Shown: positions 46,625 to 55,576, numbered from the stretch's first letter. The stretch: DNA of 64,000 nucleotides from Mycobacterium yunnanensis (GCF_025823185.1 NZ_JACKVK010000013.1:243678-307677), one strand, 5' to 3'. A program made the numbers and translations. Notes: generated by a model from the letters alone, not told the origin.

Positions 46625-47692
46625 ATGCCGGGAACAGTTCTCGTCACGGGCGGCTTCGGTCTGGTCGGGTCGGCCACTGTTGGGCGACTCGTCGAACTCG
46701 GGCGCACTGTCGTCGTAGCCGATCTGGACACGCCTGCAAATCGTGCGGCCGCAACCACACTGCCGCCCGGGGTGAGCGTGTCCTGGGTTGACCTGACCGA
46801 CGCCGAACAGACCGCCCGGGTAGTCGCAGAGGTAACCCCGACGGTGATCGTCCACCTCGCAGCGATCATCCCGCCCGCAATCTACAAGAACCGAGCACTC
46901 GCCCGACGGGTCAACGTCGACGCCACGGCCAATCTGGTCCGCATAGCCGAAGCTCAACCCACGCCGCCACGCTGGGTACAAGCCTCGAGCAACGCCGTCT
47001 TCGGGTCACGCAATCCCCATCGTTCGACGGGGCCGGTCACCGCCGACATGCCGATGAAGCACTCCGACCTTTACAGTGCGCACAAGGCCGAAGCCGAAAC
47101 CATCGTGCGGGATTCGTCGCTGGAGTGGGTGGTGCTGCGGCTTGGCGGTGTGCTCAGTGCCGATCCCGACGCCATCCCCTTCAGCGCCGACGCGATGTAC
47201 TTCGACAGCACCCTCCCGATTGACGGGCGGTTGCACAGCGTCGACGTCCGAGACGTGGCGTGGGCGTTCGCCGCCGCGACCACCGCCGACGTCGTCCACG
47301 AGATCCTCTTGATCGCCGGTGACGATTCCCACCGCGTGCTCCACGGCGACGTCGGACCCGCACTGGCGGCAGCCCGGGGGATGGTGGGCGGTACACCCAA
47401 GGGCCGCAAGGGCAACCCGGACGACGACGACGCATGGTTCGTCACCGACTGGATGGACACCACGCGCGCACAGGAAGCACTGGCCTTTCAACACCATTCC
47501 TGGTCGGACATGCTCGCCGAAGCGCGCCGACGAACCGGCCGTTCGCGGCATATGCTGCGTATCGTGGCACCCGTCGTCAAAGCGGTCCTCGCGCGCCGCT
47601 CCGCATACTGGAAGCAACCGGGTCAGTATGCCGATCCCTGGGGTGCGATCGGGCGCAAATTGGGTGACGCGGCACCCGATTTCCAGGTTTAG
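46625..47692 (+). CDS. NAD-dependent epimerase/3-beta-HSD-like reductase
   Basis: The 355-aa protein (ATG 46625, AGGAGGTTTC immediately upstream) begins VLVTGGFGLVGSATVGRL, the extended-SDR glycine motif. It has a Ser in VQASSNAVFG, then YSAHKAEAE (Tyr/Lys). This fits the epimerase/dehydratase and 3-beta-hydroxysteroid-dehydrogenase-like extended SDRs. Context favours oxidation of a lipid/steroid hydroxyl over sugar chemistry; that is inference. Confidence 0.8.
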   Translation: MPGTVLVTGGFGLVGSATVGRLVELGRTVVVADLDTPANRAAATTLPPGVSVSWVDLTDAEQTARVVAEVTPTVIVHLAAIIPPAIYKNRALARRVNVDATANLVRIAEAQPTPPRWVQASSNAVFGSRNPHRSTGPVTADMPMKHSDLYSAHKAEAETIVRDSSLEWVVLRLGGVLSADPDAIPFSADAMYFDSTLPIDGRLHSVDVRDVAWAFAAATTADVVHEILLIAGDDSHRVLHGDVGPALAAARGMVGGTPKGRKGNPDDDDAWFVTDWMDTTRAQEALAFQHHSWSDMLAEARRRTGRSRHMLRIVAPVVKAVLARRSAYWKQPGQYADPWGAIGRKLGDAAPDFQV

Positions 47693-47818
47693 TTGATCAT
47701 TCGATTTCTCGAGGGAGCCTGAGTCGGCACGGGAGGTCGTCGAGGCCTACGAACTTCAGGAGCATGACGAATAGCGTTCCGTCGCTTGCGATGTCGAGGT
47801 AGTAGCAGTGCGAACCCG

Positions 47819-49501
47819 TCACACCGTCGCCGACGTCGACGGTGTCTCGACGACGCTGGTGGCCAGGCTCTTCGCCCAACGATAGTCGGCCTTGCCGGCT
47901 GGCGAACGGACGACATTGCCGGTCCGCAGGAAGACCTTCGGCACCTTGTACCGCGCGATGCGCTCCTCGCACACTGCGGCAAGCTCGGCATCGGTGGTGG
48001 TGGCACCGTCGACGAGTTGGACGATGGCCACCACCTCACTACCCCACCGAGACGAGGGCCGTCCGACGACGACGACGTCGTAGACCGCCGGGTGCGCGGC
48101 GACGGCCCGTTCGACCTCCTCGACGAAGATCTTCTCCCCACCGGAGTTGACGGTTAGTGAGTCCCGGCCGAGAAGTTCGATTCGACCGTCCGCCAACGCC
48201 CGTGCGCGGTCACCCGGAATCGACCATCGGACACCGTCGATCGTCGGATAGGTTGCCGCGGTCTTGGTTTCGTCTCCGAGGTACCCCAGTGGGATGAGGT
48301 CACGGCGCGCGAGCCAGCCCTCGCCTTCCCCCTGCACGAGCACCCTGGTGAGGTCCGGCGCCACCACCGCGGTGTCCTCCGACGGTGTGAACACGGGCGG
48401 AGCCGCGTCGCCCTTGGCCGCCACCATGTTCATCTGCGTTCCGGACTCCGACGAGCCGACCGCGTCGACGAGCAGGACGTGCGGCAGTGCCTCCATCAGG
48501 CGGTCACGCACGGTCGGCGAGAGCGGCGCTCCGCCATTGGTGATGGTGACCAGACCGGACAGGTCGTAGGTACCAGCCTCGATTTCGTCGAGCAGAGGCC
48601 GGGCGATGGCGTCACCGACCACCGGGATGCTCAGGAGTCGTTCGCGCTCTGCGAGTCTCAGGGCCGACGCCGGCCGCAGCCGGTCGACGTCGTCGGGGAT
48701 GGCGATCAAGCCGCCCATGGTGATGAGGTAGAACGCCGACCATTGACCTGCGCCATGCATGAAGGGGGCCACCATCAGCAATGACGTCGCGCCAGCTGCC
48801 TGCTTGGCGCGCTCGGCCAGTTCGGCGTAGCACGTGAGGGGTTCACCACCGCCGAAGGGTTTGCCCCCCATGGACGACATGAAGATGTCATGTTGGCGCC
48901 ACAGCACGCCCTTGGGCATCCCCGTCGTCCCGCCGGTGTAGATGACGAAGAGGTCGTCGGCGCTCGGAACGGGCATTCCCTCGGGCGGGCGCGGCGAGGT
49001 GAGGATGGTGTCGTAGTCCACCGCACCCGGCAGAAGAGGATTGCCTGAGTCGTCGGCGACTTGGATCAGCTCGGTGAGGTGCGGCAGCTCGCCACGGATG
49101 GCCGCCACCTGGGGCGCGAACTCGGCGCCGTACACCAACGCCTTTGCCTGCGCGTTGCGCAGCAGGTATTCCAGTTCCTCACCGACGTATCGGTAGTTGA
49201 CGTTGAAGGGCGCCACCCGTGCCCGGTAACTCCCGATCATCGTCTCGAGGTACTGGTTGCCGTTGCGCAGGTAGATGCCGAGATGGTCCTGCCCAGACTC
49301 GTGGCTGCCCAATTCGGTGCGCTCGACGTGACAGCCCATCCCCTGGCCGATGAGGTAATGCGCCAGCCCGTCGATGCGAGAGTTCATCTCCGCGTAGGTG
49401 AACCGGCGTCCCCGCCACAGCACGACGGTGTGGTCGGGAATGGCTTCTGCGACGGTGGCGAAGACTGCCGAGAGATTGAATTCGTTACCGCCGTATTCCA
49501 T
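47819..49501 (-). CDS. FadD19-like acyl-CoA synthetase
   Basis: The 560-aa protein (ATG 49501, GAGGAG upstream) has the AMP-forming signature YTGGTTGMPKGV. The adenylation motif is GSSESG, then GRDSLTVNSGGEKIFVEEVE, and the catalytic Lys lies in SPAGKADYRWAK. The FNVNYRYVGEELEYLL segment resembles mycobacterial FadD19/FadD17, ligases of sterol side chains. It activates a carboxylate to CoA thioester. The gene at 49485 overlaps its start by 17 nt; earlier in-frame codons are rejected. Confidence 0.88.
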   Translation of the reverse strand: MEYGGNEFNLSAVFATVAEAIPDHTVVLWRGRRFTYAEMNSRIDGLAHYLIGQGMGCHVERTELGSHESGQDHLGIYLRNGNQYLETMIGSYRARVAPFNVNYRYVGEELEYLLRNAQAKALVYGAEFAPQVAAIRGELPHLTELIQVADDSGNPLLPGAVDYDTILTSPRPPEGMPVPSADDLFVIYTGGTTGMPKGVLWRQHDIFMSSMGGKPFGGGEPLTCYAELAERAKQAAGATSLLMVAPFMHGAGQWSAFYLITMGGLIAIPDDVDRLRPASALRLAERERLLSIPVVGDAIARPLLDEIEAGTYDLSGLVTITNGGAPLSPTVRDRLMEALPHVLLVDAVGSSESGTQMNMVAAKGDAAPPVFTPSEDTAVVAPDLTRVLVQGEGEGWLARRDLIPLGYLGDETKTAATYPTIDGVRWSIPGDRARALADGRIELLGRDSLTVNSGGEKIFVEEVERAVAAHPAVYDVVVVGRPSSRWGSEVVAIVQLVDGATTTDAELAAVCEERIARYKVPKVFLRTGNVVRSPAGKADYRWAKSLATSVVETPSTSATV

Positions 49502-49859
49502 CAGGCTCCTCGTGGCTCTGCAGTGAAGGAAGGGTCGCCGTTTCGACGACACGGTCGAAGAGGTCACGCAAGATGAGCTCGTCCCTTGCGCCGGCGTAAC
49601 CGTCGAGCCACGCGGCGATACGGCCGACGACGCTCGACGGCAGATGCTGGCCCCGTGTGGCGACGGCCCGCAGGACGTCGACGATGACCGCGTTGCTCTC
49701 ACCGGCGCCGAGCGCGACGAACAACGACGACCGGGTACGCCTGCCAAGAATCGGCCGAGCAGCTTCCACGACATCCCACGCCACCACCTCGGACGGGTCG
49801 ACGTGGAGCCGCCGAGGACTTCGCCGCCCCACACCGGGGGGCCACTCTCGCTCGCTCAT
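49485..49859 (-). CDS. Hypothetical protein preceding fadD
   Basis: The 124-aa protein (ATG 49859, GGGAAGG upstream) is mostly helical, Arg/Ala/Val-rich, without cysteines, membrane helices or a motif I recognise. PSEVVAWDVVEAARPILGRR and LDGYAGARDELILRDLFDRV are its best-ordered stretches. It overlaps the acyl-CoA synthetase gene by 17 nt, so it is probably co-expressed and may have a helper role. Confidence 0.65.
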   Translation of the reverse strand: MSEREWPPGVGRRSPRRLHVDPSEVVAWDVVEAARPILGRRTRSSLFVALGAGESNAVIVDVLRAVATRGQHLPSSVVGRIAAWLDGYAGARDELILRDLFDRVVETATLPSLQSHEEPDGIRR

Positions 49860-50253
49860 CGAACCTTCCCACGTCGGGCATGACGACCTGCCGGTCGCCG
49901 CCACCGAGACGAGTCAGCATCGACGGACTCACGCGGTTCCCGACGGGGAGCTCGTTCTACCGGACAGGTGTCCAGCTTACGACGTCATCTGCGAGGGGGC
50001 AATCACATTCACCAATGTCCCTTTACGACAATATATTTACAGCGGTCAACGTGAATGAGTCGTGTCCGAGTGCAGCCTGACGCCGCCATCACGGTCGCTC
50101 GGTAATCTTTTAGTGGACAGACGTCCACTCAGTTGAGGCATCCATTCAGTCGGCGCGGCCTGACCATACGACGGCGCGAGGACGGAAACTCCGCCCCAGA
50201 ACAACGCTCGGTCGAACGCGAAAGACCGATGAGCTGGCCGTCGAGTAGGCGAG
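49860..50253. promoter_or_regulatory. Promoter region of the fadD operon with operator-like palindrome (site 3)
   Basis: No gene is visible. GTGGACAGACGTCCAC at 50113-50128 is a perfect GTGGAC-N4-GTCCAC dyad (flanked by a further A/T pair) of the same NTRGAC-N4-GTCYAN form as the sites at 43338 and 43479. An AT-rich stretch at 50020-50045 may hold the minus-strand promoter. Confidence 0.5.
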
Positions 50254-50841
50254 CTAGTGGGGGGGTTCGCCCAAGATCGCATGGACCGCGTCCTCGAGCC
50301 CTTGCCAGACCTTCTCGAAGGATTCGAACCGAGCGCCGATGAGCGCCCCGTTGAAGATCAGTCCCAAGCTCGTGGTCATGTGCGCCGGCCAGCCAGGACC
50401 GAGCGCCGACGTGATCCGGCGGGAGACTTCCTCGGCGATGGCCTTGCGAATGGGCTCTACCACCGGTTCGCTGACGATGAGCGACGCCGCGCACGCAGTC
50501 GCCAGCTCGGGTTTGTGTGCGGCCACGAGGAGCATGTCCTCCATGGTGGCGACCACCCGGAGCGCTGTCGGCACGTTCACATCGGTCCGCAACGGAAGAT
50601 CTTGCAGCAGGCCGAGATAGATGGCCGCCACCAAGGCATTCTTCGACGAGAAGTACTTATAGGCATTCGCCGGTGAGACCCCGGCCCGATCGGCGACTGC
50701 ACGGATCGAGATGTCGCCGTCAGCGGAATCGTGGAGTTCTTCGAGGCCGGCGGCGAGCAGCCGACCTTCGGTCTCCTTGCGGCGCCGGTCTTGACGGCGG
50801 CCAACCTCCGCGGACGCCTTGGGTGACGCCGCCCGAGTCAT
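50254..50841 (-). CDS. TetR-family regulator (paralogue of 43487-44083)
   Basis: The 195-aa protein has the HTH ISIRAVADRAGVSPANAYKY then FSSKNALV. Its C-terminal half shares ACAAS, ITSALGPG, IFNGALIGA and SFEKVWQG with the TetR at 43487. It sits upstream of the fadD operon on the same strand; the palindrome at 50113 lies between them. Probable target: that operon. Confidence 0.87.
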   Translation of the reverse strand: MTRAASPKASAEVGRRQDRRRKETEGRLLAAGLEELHDSADGDISIRAVADRAGVSPANAYKYFSSKNALVAAIYLGLLQDLPLRTDVNVPTALRVVATMEDMLLVAAHKPELATACAASLIVSEPVVEPIRKAIAEEVSRRITSALGPGWPAHMTTSLGLIFNGALIGARFESFEKVWQGLEDAVHAILGEPPH

Positions 50842-50850
50842 GTCTACACC

Positions 50851-51250
50851 CTAGGACAACGATTCCGTCGTCGTGCGGACAGGTGAGAGGCGGCCACTCG
50901 TCTCAACGCTCCCGTCGGCGTTCGCGTCTCGTTGATCCTCGAGCAAGTGCGGCACGACGAGATCTACGAAGCCGGCGGTCAAGCGGTAGGCGTCGTCCAT
51001 CGATCCGCCGTTGAGGATCGCACCGGAGAGCATCGTATTGATGATGCGACACAACATGATTGCGGTGTCAAAAGGATTCTTGCGGACCCAGCGAGGCGAA
51101 GTCGGCGGCCAGAGTGCGTTGGGCGGTCTCGGCGAACTGCCGCAACCAGCGAATGAGAAGAGCAATGGCGATTGCTCGTTGCGAACGACACGAACTGGTC
51201 CTGAAGTGACATGACCGACAAAGGCATCGGCTTCTACCTGAGGGTGTCCG
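50851..51250 (-). pseudogene. Degenerate TetR C-terminal fragment
   Basis: Three reading frames join into one plausible TetR ligand-binding domain. DQFVSFATSN comes first. AIAIALLIRWLRQFAETAQR follows in the next frame (near 51175) to a stop at 51068. Then DTAIMLCRIINTMLSGAIL runs in the third frame. Each junction is explained by one extra base; the second lies in a TTTT run (minus strand). An in-frame stop and the loss of the HTH mark the 5' end. A sequencing error could explain one shift but not all defects. Confidence 0.6.
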
Positions 51251-51288
51251 AATCTACCGTGCGGTACTGGCTGATCTCCACGGGTGGG

Positions 51289-51966
51289 CTACCGGTTGCG
51301 CAGAATGCTGAGCGCGACGTCGGCCAGCTTGGTGTTGGTTTCCTGGGACAGTCTGGTAAGCAAGGTGAACGCCTGCACTTCACCGATCTTGAAGCGCTCC
51401 ATGATCATTCCCTTGGCCTGCCCGATGAGATCGCGTGAGGCCAGCGCCCGGTGAAACTGGTCCGCGGCCTGCGCGCCGGCGAGTGCTACCGAGGCATGCT
51501 GCGCAAAGAGTTCACCGTAGAAGAACGATTCGTCGTCGAATACACCTGGTTCACCGCCGTACAGATTTAGGGCACCCATGGTGTCCTTCCCGACGAACAA
51601 CCGACAGGACAGCGACGTGCGCACGCCGAGCTCCAGAGCGGCTCTGGCGAAGACGGGCCAGCGGGCATCGGTGCCCATGTCGTTGATGTGAACGGTGTGG
51701 TGTTCGTGCAACGCAGAGATGCACGGTCCTTGACCCGTTTCGGATTGCCATGCGTCGAGATTGCCGACAAGGGGATGGGTGGGTGCCCGCGCCTCGACGG
51801 CGCGTCCTTTGACCAACGAGATTCCGGCCCATCGCACCCCTGGAACGATGCTGACAGCGCCGGCAGTGATGGTCTGCAAAATGTCGTCGGTGTCGTCTTG
51901 TGCATGCATTTCGACAGCCAGTTCACCGAGCAACTGGGCCGCTTCTGGGCGAGTGTTTTCGGTCAT
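51289..51966 (-). CDS. GAF-ANTAR antiterminator-type regulator
   Basis: The 225-aa protein has an N-terminal GAF sensor domain (about residues 20-155, with ISALHEHHTVHINDMGTDAR). A C-terminal ANTAR RNA-binding domain follows (ALASRDLIGQAKGMIMERF, then LSQETNTKLADVALSIL). Such proteins bind paired hairpins in nascent RNA to prevent termination. ATG 51966 overlaps the stop of the 72-aa gene. It is the last gene of the minus-strand operon that begins at 54742. Confidence 0.86.
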   Translation of the reverse strand: MTENTRPEAAQLLGELAVEMHAQDDTDDILQTITAGAVSIVPGVRWAGISLVKGRAVEARAPTHPLVGNLDAWQSETGQGPCISALHEHHTVHINDMGTDARWPVFARAALELGVRTSLSCRLFVGKDTMGALNLYGGEPGVFDDESFFYGELFAQHASVALAGAQAADQFHRALASRDLIGQAKGMIMERFKIGEVQAFTLLTRLSQETNTKLADVALSILRNR

Positions 51967-52181
51967 CTGAGTGGGGTACCCATGTCCGCCTTGTATGTCG
52001 ATCCGTACCGTTCGGACACTTCGTTTTCTGGCCAAAGGAGTCGTTGCGCTCGCGCGGCCTCGGTGAACGATTCCGGCTGCAACGTAAAGTCAGCCTCGTA
52101 GTACTGGTCGCCGCTACTGATCTGCACCCAGAACTGAATTGATGCGGCACTCAGTTGGCGGGCCAGCTCACCGGTATTCAT
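51963..52181 (-). CDS. Small conserved-looking protein (72 aa)
   Basis: ATG 52181 has GAGGAGC about 9 nt upstream. The protein is acidic and soluble (IQFWVQISSGDQYYEADFTL is its most ordered part). Its stop overlaps the GAF-ANTAR start (ATGA), a sign of a real, coupled gene. I recognise no domain. It may act with the ANTAR regulator. Confidence 0.6.
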   Translation of the reverse strand: MNTGELARQLSAASIQFWVQISSGDQYYEADFTLQPESFTEAARAQRLLWPENEVSERYGSTYKADMGTPLR

Positions 52182-52221
52182 GTCGTCAGAGCTCCTCGTA
52201 TGCACGTGGTGTTAGGTGGTG

Positions 52222-52704
52222 TCATCGTGGCGTCCGGGTCGTCCGCAAACCGAATGTGATTGCGCTGAGGGTGAAGAACGTCGCGGTGAGCCACAACCAC
52301 CGCGTAAGGAAGGGCTCCTGGGTGTGGCCGGTCGCCGCCTGGTAGGCGGGCCCACCCTGCTCGATGATGCCGGGAAGGAAGACCAGAAAGGTGAGAGTGG
52401 CTGCCATCGACGGGATCCGCAGGTAGTTCACCGTGGCGGACCGCTGTCGACTGCGGACGCGGGTGCCGCGTTGCAGGGCCCGGTCGGCGACCGCATAGAC
52501 GGGGAAGGCGATCAGGTCGTGGGCGATGATCGCTATGACGAACCACACGGCGATCGACTGCCACCAAGACTGTGGATTCCACAGCGCGGCCGGTGTCATA
52601 GTGGCCACGGCCGCGGCGAGGACCGCGAAACCCGCCGTCATCAGCACCAGATGGCCGGGACCGGACCCGTACAGCTTGGAGAAGCGCCCGACGACGGATG
52701 TCAC
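52222..52704 (-). CDS. Small integral membrane protein
   Basis: The 160-aa protein starts at GTG 52704, overlapping the oxidoreductase stop (GTGA). It has about four helices (LVLMTAGFAVLAAAVATM; SIAVWFVIAIIAHDLIAFPV; MAATLTFLVFLPGIIEQ; WLWLTATFFTLSAITFGL). The second contains His-Asp, which may matter. It probably partners the b561/Mo-oxidoreductase; the function is unknown. Confidence 0.72.
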   Translation of the reverse strand: MTSVVGRFSKLYGSGPGHLVLMTAGFAVLAAAVATMTPAALWNPQSWWQSIAVWFVIAIIAHDLIAFPVYAVADRALQRGTRVRSRQRSATVNYLRIPSMAATLTFLVFLPGIIEQGGPAYQAATGHTQEPFLTRWLWLTATFFTLSAITFGLRTTRTPR

Positions 52705-54074
52705 GAGGTGCTCTGAAAGTCGATCATCGCAACCCACTTCGTGTTGTGCACTCCCGGTAAGGCCGGGACGATGACGCGGGCGGGGAAGCCGTGGTCGATC
52801 GACAGGTCAGCGCCGTTGACTTGCAACGCCAACAACGAGTCCAAGTCGGCGACCTGGTTGCCTTGCAACGTCGCTCGGCTAAAGGCGCCGCCACGCTCGA
52901 GTGAGGAGACCCGCGCCAGAACCGGCTCCGGCACCCCTGCCGTTCGCGCCAGGTCGATCAGTCGCACGCCGGTCCACGTCTCGGTAGTCGACCAGCCCTC
53001 TACACAGGCGATCGGCAGCCGGGCGGTGTGCTGGGGCATCGCGGTGAGCGCGGCCCGGTCGAGCACGACCGGCGACGGCCCGCCGGTCACGGTGAGTCGC
53101 CACTGCGGCCCGGTGGCGGCCGGGTCGACGCCGGCCGCGGCGGCGGTCCGGTTGACCTGAAAGTCGTTGGGCCCTGGCCCTAGGTCCCGACCGCGGGGCA
53201 GGAGTAGCGCGGCGTGGCGGGTGATGCCGCCCAGTGTCTGGCCGGCGGTGAGGACGGCCATCAACAGCGCGCCGCCACCGACGACGGCCAGCGCGCCACG
53301 GCGGCTGATGGTCGGCGGTGCGGGGTCGACCGCCACCAGTCCGTCGACGTCGGTGGGCTCCACCTTGGTGTCGTCGAGGTTGGTGCGCAACACCGTTGTC
53401 GGCGACATCGTCTTCAGCGAGGCGACCATGCGTGGCATCTTCAGGATGACGTGGACGACGAATCCGGTGATGAACACCCAGGCGCCCCAGTAGTGCGCGG
53501 TGTAGAAGCTGAATCCAAAGACGTAGTCGTACTGGATGTTCAGCACGCCGGTGACGATTTCGAACAGGATGCCGCCGACGAGCATCAGCAGGGTGAGTCG
53601 TTCGAGTATCTGGGCGAGCGACCGTGCCGGCGGCCAGGTGAAGAGTCTCGGTATCACCGACCACAGTTTGGCCAGGACCACCGGGATGAGGATGAGACCC
53701 AGCCCGACGTGGAAGCCCTGGGTCAGCCGGTAGAGCCACGACGGGCGGGTCGGCCAGTCGAAGGTGGGCAGCACGAACCACCCGACGTCGGCCGGAATGG
53801 CCTGCCCGAATTGGGGGCCGTAAGCGATGTAGGACAGCAGCCCGGTCACGATGACGACGGGCAAAGTGACGAGCAGGACCAGACCGAACACCGACGTCAG
53901 CCACGGTCCCCGCAACGGACTGCGCCACCGCAGACCTCGGAGACCCGGGGGTGGATGGGCGGCCATCGACCGCCACAGCGCAGCCGGAAAACCGTAGTCG
54001 TCTCGGCGGTCCTCGTCGCCCGGAGCGGGTGGTCGCTCACCGGCTCTCGACTCGTCGCGGCCGTGATCGTTCAC
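52701..54074 (-). CDS. Cytochrome b561-like/molybdopterin oxidoreductase fusion
   Basis: The 457-aa protein has four N-terminal helices with histidines placed as in b561-type heme proteins (GFHVG, AHYWGAW, HVILK). Next comes SRRGALAVVGGGALL, a Tat-like segment. A sulfite-oxidase-type molybdopterin domain ends the protein, with the likely Mo-ligand Cys in LPIACVEGWS and a late HGFPARVIVPALPG. It couples an extracytoplasmic oxidation to membrane electron transfer. GTG 54074 is chosen because the protein begins there after the methyltransferase stop at 54113. Confidence 0.82.
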   Translation of the reverse strand: MNDHGRDESRAGERPPAPGDEDRRDDYGFPAALWRSMAAHPPPGLRGLRWRSPLRGPWLTSVFGLVLLVTLPVVIVTGLLSYIAYGPQFGQAIPADVGWFVLPTFDWPTRPSWLYRLTQGFHVGLGLILIPVVLAKLWSVIPRLFTWPPARSLAQILERLTLLMLVGGILFEIVTGVLNIQYDYVFGFSFYTAHYWGAWVFITGFVVHVILKMPRMVASLKTMSPTTVLRTNLDDTKVEPTDVDGLVAVDPAPPTISRRGALAVVGGGALLMAVLTAGQTLGGITRHAALLLPRGRDLGPGPNDFQVNRTAAAAGVDPAATGPQWRLTVTGGPSPVVLDRAALTAMPQHTARLPIACVEGWSTTETWTGVRLIDLARTAGVPEPVLARVSSLERGGAFSRATLQGNQVADLDSLLALQVNGADLSIDHGFPARVIVPALPGVHNTKWVAMIDFQSTS

Positions 54075-54112
54075 CGGTCGGCGTCGTGCACCCGTCGGCG
54101 TCCACCGACGGC

Positions 54113-54742
54113 TCAGACCCATGCCATGCTCGCCAACGCGCGGTCGCCGATCACCTGAATGTCCTTCAAGCGCAACCCTGCCCGCTCGGCGATCTCCTCG
54201 GCGTGGTCGACCCCGACGGTGGCCCAGGGAAACCACGGCCCGGCGCGCTCGTCGGTCTCCAACCGGGTGAGCATCGTCGTCGCCCCGTGGTGGTGTGCGT
54301 CGAACTCCACCAGGACGTTCCCTCCGGCGGCCAGCATGTCCCGGCATCGCCGAAGGATGCGCAAAGGGTCCCCGGCCAGACCGATGTTGCCGTCGACCAA
54401 CAACACCGTGCGCCACAGGCCGATCCCCGGTAGCGGTTCGAACACGTCGGCGCACAACGCTGGCGCGCCCCAGAGCCGGGCCAGCGCAACCGCACGCGGT
54501 GAACGGTCCACGCCCAGTGCCGGCACGCCGCGGCGGGTGAGTCGGGTGATGAGCCGTGCCGGCCCGCAGCCCAATTCAAGGGTCGGTCCGTCGCACATCG
54601 CCAGGACGGCGTCGTCGAAGGGTGCGTCGCCGGGGTGGTTGCCCAGCCACCGCTGCAAGGGCAGATCCGTTCTGCGGCCGTCGGTGTTGCGAATGAAGCA
54701 GCGTTCGCCCGCGAGCGCCCGTTCATACAGATCGCCGAACAT
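54113..54742 (-). CDS. SAM-dependent methyltransferase
   Basis: The 209-aa protein has the class I SAM motif LELGCGPARLITRL, then ALGVDRSP and LLVDGNIGLAGDP. ATG 54742 is chosen because AAGGAG lies 5-6 nt upstream; GTG 54748 would add two residues. It opens the operon that contains the molybdopterin fusion. The methyl acceptor is unknown. Confidence 0.85.
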   Translation of the reverse strand: MFGDLYERALAGERCFIRNTDGRRTDLPLQRWLGNHPGDAPFDDAVLAMCDGPTLELGCGPARLITRLTRRGVPALGVDRSPRAVALARLWGAPALCADVFEPLPGIGLWRTVLLVDGNIGLAGDPLRILRRCRDMLAAGGNVLVEFDAHHHGATTMLTRLETDERAGPWFPWATVGVDHAEEIAERAGLRLKDIQVIGDRALASMAWV

Positions 54743-55240
54743 CAGCACTCCTTGATCGTCGAAGATTCGTTGACGTACGTCCCGGATCGGGCTCGCCGGG
54801 GTGGTCGCGTGCCGCCGTCAGGCCAGGCACGTCATTGCAGAGTCATTCGCTGCCGGTGGACGAACGGTTGGTCCGGTAAACGAAGAACCTGAAACACGTC
54901 ATCGGGTGGTCGGCACCGCAGTGTCGTCCCACCCCGGCCGCCACCCTCGTCAGGTGAGCACCTCACCTCACATCGCTGAGTGTGGCGTGGGGTGGACGTG
55001 GCGGTACGTGAAGATTTCGAAGCGGCCGGGGTTTGGCCGGGCCGGATGTGGGCATTGTGCAGGTGCCCGATTGTGGGCCGTTGCCCGTTGCCGGGCGACG
55101 AAGATCCAGCGGAGCCGAGCCACGTGCTACCGCTGCAGCATTGGGGGCGGGTGCACGCAGTGCGCCCGGCGGCAATTCATTCGGGCTCGGAGATACCAGC
55201 GCGCGTACCGCCCCTGCCTTCCGTACTCCGCTGAAGGGTC
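54743..55240. other. Intergenic stretch with a possible Cys-rich small ORF
   Basis: From GTG 55008 a plus-strand frame runs to a TGA at 55244, overlapping the next ATG. It has cysteine pairs (CGHC, CYRC, CTQC) and GC-rich third positions. A competing frame (54980-55234) looks as GC-rich, so I do not call a gene. The region must hold the divergent promoter for the methyltransferase operon and the gene at 55241. Confidence 0.3.
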
Positions 55241-55576
55241 ATGACCGTGGAAACCGACGATTTCGCGAAACAAGTTGCTAGAGAGAATTATTCATCCAGC
55301 CGGCCCACGGTGTACGTCGACGACGACCGCGCCTTTCATCGGACCGCTCTGGCGACCCCCGTATGTACCGCCAATTTGTCCGACATCGTGGGCATCGAGA
55401 ACGACCCGTCGCTGCAACTCGCCGGTGTCAGCGTCGATGACAACGTGGTCAGGGTCAAGGTCGTGAGTGCCACAGGCATTCATGTCTTGCACTTCGCCGC
55501 TGAAGATGCCCGCCGCGTCGTCACCGAACTCATCGCGTGGTCCACCGACTACCGTGGCCTTGGCGAGAACGTATAG
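55241..55576 (+). CDS. Hypothetical protein (111 aa)
   Basis: The protein is soluble and acidic, with alternating hydrophobic strands (LQLAGVSVDDNVVRVKVVSA) and a C-terminal helix (AAEDARRVVTELIAWS). It has no signal peptide or known motif. GAAGGG is close to the ATG. It is the last host-like gene before the tRNA-fragment boundary. The function is unknown. Confidence 0.65.
   Translation: MTVETDDFAKQVARENYSSSRPTVYVDDDRAFHRTALATPVCTANLSDIVGIENDPSLQLAGVSVDDNVVRVKVVSATGIHVLHFAAEDARRVVTELIAWSTDYRGLGENV

Noticed and set aside
49502..49834. N-terminal extension of the acyl-CoA synthetase
   Set aside because: The extension is Arg/Ser-rich, lies in the overlapping hypothetical gene, and ATG 49501 has a good ribosome binding site.
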